The notes under the pieces were generated by a model. It searched no databases. It was given only the letters and a program-made list of their open reading frames with translations, and had not been told where the DNA came from. Shown here piece by piece: positions 50,999 to 54,468 of a stretch of DNA of 54,468 nucleotides; the first letter of the stretch is position 1, and every line of letters begins with the position of its first letter. Position numbers and translations under genes: made by a program. The stretch comes from a bacterium (lineage in GTDB: Bacteria > Patescibacteriota > Patescibacteriia > JACPHY01): assembly GCA_030647005.1 (NCBI GenBank), contig JAUSKG010000008.1:1-54468 (forward strand). The letters are read 5' to 3'.

Positions 50999-51051
50999 GA
51001 CACTGCACGGCTCTTTTGTCAACCGAGGGAGAGGCAAACCATTTTTTCCTA

Positions 51052-51092
51052 ATGCTCCCTCTGCAGCTGGCGCGGGAGCGCCAAAGATTGGA
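51052..51092. repeat. Family A repeat, second module (opposite strand)
   Basis: GCAGCTGGCGCGGGAGCGCC followed by AAAGATT is the reverse complement of the AATCTTTGGCGCTCCCGCGCCAGC module in copies 1 and 2. It lies between the helicase promoter and the favoured GTG start. Confidence 0.6.
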
Positions 51093-51099
51093 GGCAATC

Positions 51100-53115
51100 G
51101 TGGTGAAACGACGGAACGACCGATACACCGGAGACCTCCTCGCGTGGGCTGCGACCCAGACGGAGGTGCCGCTATCATGGAGGCCGCCAGTCCTCCGCAT
51201 GATTCATCCCGAAACCATCGAGGTCCGGCCGTATGTGGATATCGTCTTTCACGCATGGGAGCAACACCGACGCTTCGGCGTTGTCGCGGCGACCGCGAGC
51301 GGGAAAACGTACATGGCGTACCTCCTGGCCGACGATCCGCTCGCGAGCGGGCTCCGCGTGCTCATGACCGCGCCAACCTCGACGCTCTGTGAGCAACACG
51401 CGGCGCTCGCGCGACGGGTGTTCCGACTTGATGCCGAGGCGATCTGCCTCATCCCGGGTCGCCTATCGCCCAAGCGACGCGCGATACTCTGGGCGCAGGG
51501 ACGCATCTCCATCGCAACGCCACAGACGCTCGCGAACGATATCGAGCGCGGGATCGTCCCACTCGACGACGTGGGCCTCGTCATCATTGACGAGTGCCAC
51601 CACGCGGCAAAGACGCACGCGTCCATCGCGGTCGCACAGGCAATCGCCGCGCGCGACGGGCGACTCGTCGGCCTCACCGCGTCGCCGGGGAGCACCTACG
51701 AACGCATCGAGCGCGTGCGCGCAAACCTCCACCTCGCGGCGTGGATTGACATCGCGGACGAGGAGACGAGCGCGTTCCGACCGCCGGTGCGTCGCGAGGC
51801 GCACACGGTGCCGCTCCCGCCTGATGTACGATCCGTTGTGGACGGCATGGAGAATGTCCTCGAGCGTGTGACGGGTGTCCTCGCGCGTCATCGCATTCTC
51901 GAACGCGCGGAGCGCACGCCGTCGCTCAAATGCCTCAAGCATGCTGCGGGCCTCAAGGAGCTCCCGGGTGCTTGCCGCGATGCCGACGCGCAACGACGGC
52001 TCCGCGACCTCCAACCGTACCTCAGCGTCGCGTTTCAGCTCACCGCGATCCTCACGAGCATCGTCTCGGACGACTACCGCGTCGCGCTCGCGCGCATAAA
52101 ACGCGCGTGCACGAAGCGATGGAAGCTCGGCAATGGCAAGCCCGGTGGCCTCACCCGCGCTGCGCGACGGCTACGCATCACGCCGGAAGTGGAGCGCGCG
52201 CGTGAGCTCCTCGCATCGCTCGCGGCCGCAGATGCGCTGCACCCGAAGCAGCAGGCGCTCCTCACCCTCATCGGCGAGGCACGTCGCAACGCACGCACGG
52301 TGCGCGGGCTCATCTACAACCGGTTTGCCGCAGGATGCCGGGAGCTCGTGGAGCTCCTCAACACGACGTTCGGCGCAAACACCGCCGTCGCGGTGCTCGG
52401 GCAGCAGTACATGCGTCCCGCAGATGCCATCGCGGCGCTCCAGATGCTCGCAGATGGTACGGTCTCGTTCGTCGTTGCCACCGATGTCATCCGCGAGGGC
52501 GTCCACATCCCCGCGGTGGATCTCCTCGTGCTCTACTCGCCGCCGCGGAACGCGATCGAGCTCATCCAGCTCGAGGGGCGGACGGGGAGGACCGCACCCG
52601 GGACCATCGTCGGCATCGTGGCGGATCACCCCGCGGACAGCCGGTACACGATCATCGCGCGCACCGCGGCCGCACGCATGCGGACGCTCCTCGAGCGGCG
52701 AGTGCACCGCGCCACCATTGGCGACGGCATCCACCGCTCACGGTTCTCCGGTGCACCGGAGAAACCCGCCGGCTCGTTCGTCCGCGACTTGAGCGCGGGG
52801 TTCGTGTTCGAGCGCTTCCGCGTTGAGGAGGCGCACGTCATCGCCAAGCCGAACGCACGACCCTACGCACGGTTCGTGCTCGCGGACCGTACGGGCCGCA
52901 TCCCCTGCTTCCACTGGTGCCCGGACGGTCTCGCCGCAGCAGAACGCATCGTCAGCGACCTCACCGCCGGCACGATCGTCATTACCGCCGGCATCGCTGA
53001 CGAGTACCGCGGAGACCTCCGCATCACCATCAACCCGCGCGAGGGTCAGCACCTCACGCGGTGCCCGGATGAAGACCTCACACCAAACGACTACATCGAA
53101 ACGCTGCCCTTCTAA
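51100..53115 (+). CDS. Hef/RIG-I-like SF2 helicase with C-terminal OB-fold domain
   Basis: A 671-residue helicase. Domain 1 has motif I VVAATASGKTYM, motif II VIIDECHHA (DECH), and motif III LTASPGS, the DECH/LTASP pair typical of archaeal Hef, FANCM and RIG-I-like enzymes. An inserted helical region (residues ~235-400) resembles the Hef insertion. Domain 2 has RGLIYNRFAAGCRELVELL, motif V VATDVIREGVHIPAVDLLVL and motif VI IQLEGRTGR. The end (ARPYARFVLADRTGRIPCFH, then TAGIADEYRGDLRITI) is an OB fold of the tRNA_anti/RecG-like type instead of a nuclease. The GTG at 51100 has a good SD (TTGGAGG); a TTG at 51016 or ATG at 51052 would add 28 or 16 residues partly encoded by a repeat. A role in replication-fork or recombination processing is likely. 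Confidence 0.82.
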   Translation: MVKRRNDRYTGDLLAWAATQTEVPLSWRPPVLRMIHPETIEVRPYVDIVFHAWEQHRRFGVVAATASGKTYMAYLLADDPLASGLRVLMTAPTSTLCEQHAALARRVFRLDAEAICLIPGRLSPKRRAILWAQGRISIATPQTLANDIERGIVPLDDVGLVIIDECHHAAKTHASIAVAQAIAARDGRLVGLTASPGSTYERIERVRANLHLAAWIDIADEETSAFRPPVRREAHTVPLPPDVRSVVDGMENVLERVTGVLARHRILERAERTPSLKCLKHAAGLKELPGACRDADAQRRLRDLQPYLSVAFQLTAILTSIVSDDYRVALARIKRACTKRWKLGNGKPGGLTRAARRLRITPEVERARELLASLAAADALHPKQQALLTLIGEARRNARTVRGLIYNRFAAGCRELVELLNTTFGANTAVAVLGQQYMRPADAIAALQMLADGTVSFVVATDVIREGVHIPAVDLLVLYSPPRNAIELIQLEGRTGRTAPGTIVGIVADHPADSRYTIIARTAAARMRTLLERRVHRATIGDGIHRSRFSGAPEKPAGSFVRDLSAGFVFERFRVEEAHVIAKPNARPYARFVLADRTGRIPCFHWCPDGLAAAERIVSDLTAGTIVITAGIADEYRGDLRITINPREGQHLTRCPDEDLTPNDYIETLPF

Positions 53116-53137
53116 AACCCCGCTTTTGCGGGGTTTT
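53114..53137 (+). terminator. Terminator of the helicase gene
   Basis: 10-bp stem AAAACCCCGC / GCGGGGTTTT around a TTTT loop, ending in a U tract. Confidence 0.9.
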
Positions 53138-53149
53138 CTTCGCTTCTCC

Positions 53150-53178
53150 TTGACAAAATCACAAAAATGCGCTATGGT
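53150..53178 (+). promoter_or_regulatory. Promoter of the 53221 lipoprotein gene
   Basis: TTGACA (53150-53155), 17-bp spacer, TATGGT (53173-53178). Confidence 0.8.
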
Positions 53179-53220
53179 GAGGAGACGCATTTCGCGTCCG
53201 AGAAAAAGGAGGGAGAAACG

Positions 53221-54336
53221 ATGCGTAGGATCTTTTCCATCATCACCACCGTGCTGCTGTTCGCAGCAAGTTGTTCCGAGGATCGCGTCGAAGAGCGCGA
53301 GTTCGAGCATACCACGATCCATGCCGTGGTGGCTCCGACACCGACACCCGCCGCGCAGCCATGCACTGTCGAGACCGCGCTCGAGGCATTTCCGAGAGCG
53401 ATGGATGGCATCACCGCGGCTCGCGACGAACGCGCACGCCGCTACGTGGAGGATGATGCGGCTATGGTGGCTGCCGGACGCGCAATCACGCCGCAACCGC
53501 GGATCAAAATGCCGACCACGCCACCGGTCGCGGCCACCATCGAGCATGTGGGGTATGACCTGAAGGCCGAGCAGTTCTCGGGCTCATGCGCACTCCGAGA
53601 GGATGTCGATACCCGACGGACACTCGGAACGACGACGCTCGATCTCACGGACAACTGGCCGGGTATCATCGCGCTCGTCGGCTCGACGTTCAACGCTGTC
53701 ATCGCGCGAGAGACACGGGCCAGATGGAACACCATCGACGCCGATGCAAAAGGCATCTACGGGTTCGTCATCTTCACCGCTCGTCATCTCGAGCATGGGG
53801 CCGCCCGCGCGCTCGTCCATGCAACGCTCGGTGCGATAGACGCGGACAGCATGGTTGCAACGGCCTTCATCAGCTGGGCCATCCGCGAGTTCCAAGCAGC
53901 CACGACGGAAAATGCCAACCAGGTGCGCATTGACATCGAGGCCTACCTCAAGGCAGCCGAGGAGGCCAACATGATCCCGATCCACGCCGATCGGCTGATC
54001 GCGGAGACAGAAGAGGACAGCTGGGACAACGCGGGCACTCCGACCGGCATGCTCTATCGCCTCTGGCTTCCGGTGTTCCAGAGCGCGGGAACAGAAAAGG
54101 CGGACGCACGGCTCCTCCGCATCCGCTTCGTCCTCGTTCGAGCGTTGGCGGCCTATGACCCCATGAACGCACCCCTCCGGGCCGCAGTGCTCAGCACCGA
54201 TGTACGAGCAGCTTCCAACGCGACGCTGAGCGAAAAGGAACGCACGTTCCTCCTCTCGCAACTCGCGATCATCCCCCCCTTCCAGGCCACAACCCCCGCA
54301 CCTGCGGCGGTCGTTCCCGCCGGAGAGTGGCGGTAG
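53221..54336 (+). CDS. Predicted lipoprotein, unknown function
   Basis: A 371-residue predicted lipoprotein. The signal peptide MRRIFSIITTVLLFAASC ends in the lipobox FAAS/C; an acidic and then Pro/Thr-rich linker follows (PTPTPAAQP). The rest is mostly helical: CTVETALEAFPRAMDGITAA, GIYGFVIFTARHLEHGAARA, VATAFISWAIREFQAATTEN and a Pro/Ala-rich end. The start is fixed by a strong SD (AAAGGAGGGAG) and the signal peptide. No family is recognised. Own promoter and terminator. Confidence 0.75.
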   Translation: MRRIFSIITTVLLFAASCSEDRVEEREFEHTTIHAVVAPTPTPAAQPCTVETALEAFPRAMDGITAARDERARRYVEDDAAMVAAGRAITPQPRIKMPTTPPVAATIEHVGYDLKAEQFSGSCALREDVDTRRTLGTTTLDLTDNWPGIIALVGSTFNAVIARETRARWNTIDADAKGIYGFVIFTARHLEHGAARALVHATLGAIDADSMVATAFISWAIREFQAATTENANQVRIDIEAYLKAAEEANMIPIHADRLIAETEEDSWDNAGTPTGMLYRLWLPVFQSAGTEKADARLLRIRFVLVRALAAYDPMNAPLRAAVLSTDVRAASNATLSEKERTFLLSQLAIIPPFQATTPAPAAVVPAGEWR

Positions 54337-54347
54337 ATAGACCCCAG

Positions 54348-54375
54348 AGACCCCTCGGCAGATGCCGAGGGGTCT
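54348..54375 (+). terminator. Terminator of the 53221 gene
   Basis: 12-bp stem AGACCCCTCGGC / GCCGAGGGGTCT, loop AGAT, then TGATCTTTCC. Confidence 0.8.
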
Positions 54376-54390
54376 TGATCTTTCCATTTT

Positions 54391-54468
54391 CGTCATTTCG
54401 ACCGACTGAGTCCGCAACTTTTTCCGTCATTTCGACCGACAGAGTCCGCGAGGGAGTGGAGAAATCTC
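54391..54468. repeat. Family C repeats at the right edge
   Basis: CGTCATTTCGACCGACTGAG and CGTCATTTCGACCGACAGAG occur in tandem, the second running to GAGTGGAGAAATCT. Same family as 3193-3352; it runs off the window. Confidence 0.75.

Overview
The window reads as a compact, gene-dense bacterial chromosome segment of high GC (about 60% by eye). It has short intergenic gaps, many 4-base ATGA/GTGA gene overlaps and several families of dispersed intergenic repeats. Some traits fit a Candidate Phyla Radiation (Patescibacteria) genome: a DUF5671 membrane protein, an RNA polymerase alpha subunit that ends without its C-terminal domain, an AlaRS that ends right after the editing domain, and tailed S11 and IF-1 proteins. 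The phylum call is an inference; no 16S gene is present. Recognisable promoters are TTGACR / 17 bp / TAYNNT. Many single-gene units have a clear Shine-Dalgarno sequence and a GC-rich terminator, whereas the long housekeeping operons mostly lack SD sequences.

Layout. 0-4.4 kb: an unknown protein with a diversity-generating-retroelement-like C-terminus, a DUF5671 membrane protein, DUF167 and DUF457-like proteins, and a lipoprotein fusing a Gmad2 domain to a cyclophilin. 4.4-13.8 kb (minus): atpC, then an opposing structured RNA gene, then atpD-G-A-H-F-E-B-Z, tatD, cvpA and a GreA-type factor; transcription runs from the GreA gene towards atpD. 13.9-17.3 kb: zincin peptidase, small membrane protein, Dus, VF530 and two unknown small units. 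17.4-25.2 kb: a methionine block (SAM hydrolase-type DUF62 protein, tRNA-Met(CAU), archaeal/E. coli-type MetRS, MetK, Met gamma-lyase-like PLP enzyme, a second bacterial-type MetRS, MsrA). 25.2-29.1 kb: Cys-rich lipoprotein, DUF4173 membrane protein, RsmI, CBS protein, endonuclease III. 29.1-31.0 kb: two unknown proteins transcribed divergently from back-to-back promoters. 31.0-36.3 kb: surface glycan genes (O-antigen ligase-like, GT2, GT4, flippase) and two tiny acidic ORFs.

36.3-40.6 kb (minus): infA-rpmJ-rpsM-rpsK-rpsD-rpoA-rplQ-rplM-rpsI behind one strong promoter. 40.6-46.2 kb: alaS and mnmA (minus), then an RlmD-type methyltransferase, era and a small HTH-like protein (plus). 46.2-51.0 kb (minus): alpha/beta hydrolase, slipin, ECF sigma factor overlapping a membrane protein, a band-7 protein and YidC. 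51.0-54.5 kb (plus): a Hef/RIG-I-like SF2 helicase with a C-terminal OB fold, then an unknown lipoprotein.

The best leads for something undescribed are the ~370-nt structured RNA between atpD and atpC, the methionine block with its two unlike MetRS enzymes and dedicated tRNA, the variable-region protein at the left edge, the helicase-OB fusion, and the tiny acidic ORFs.
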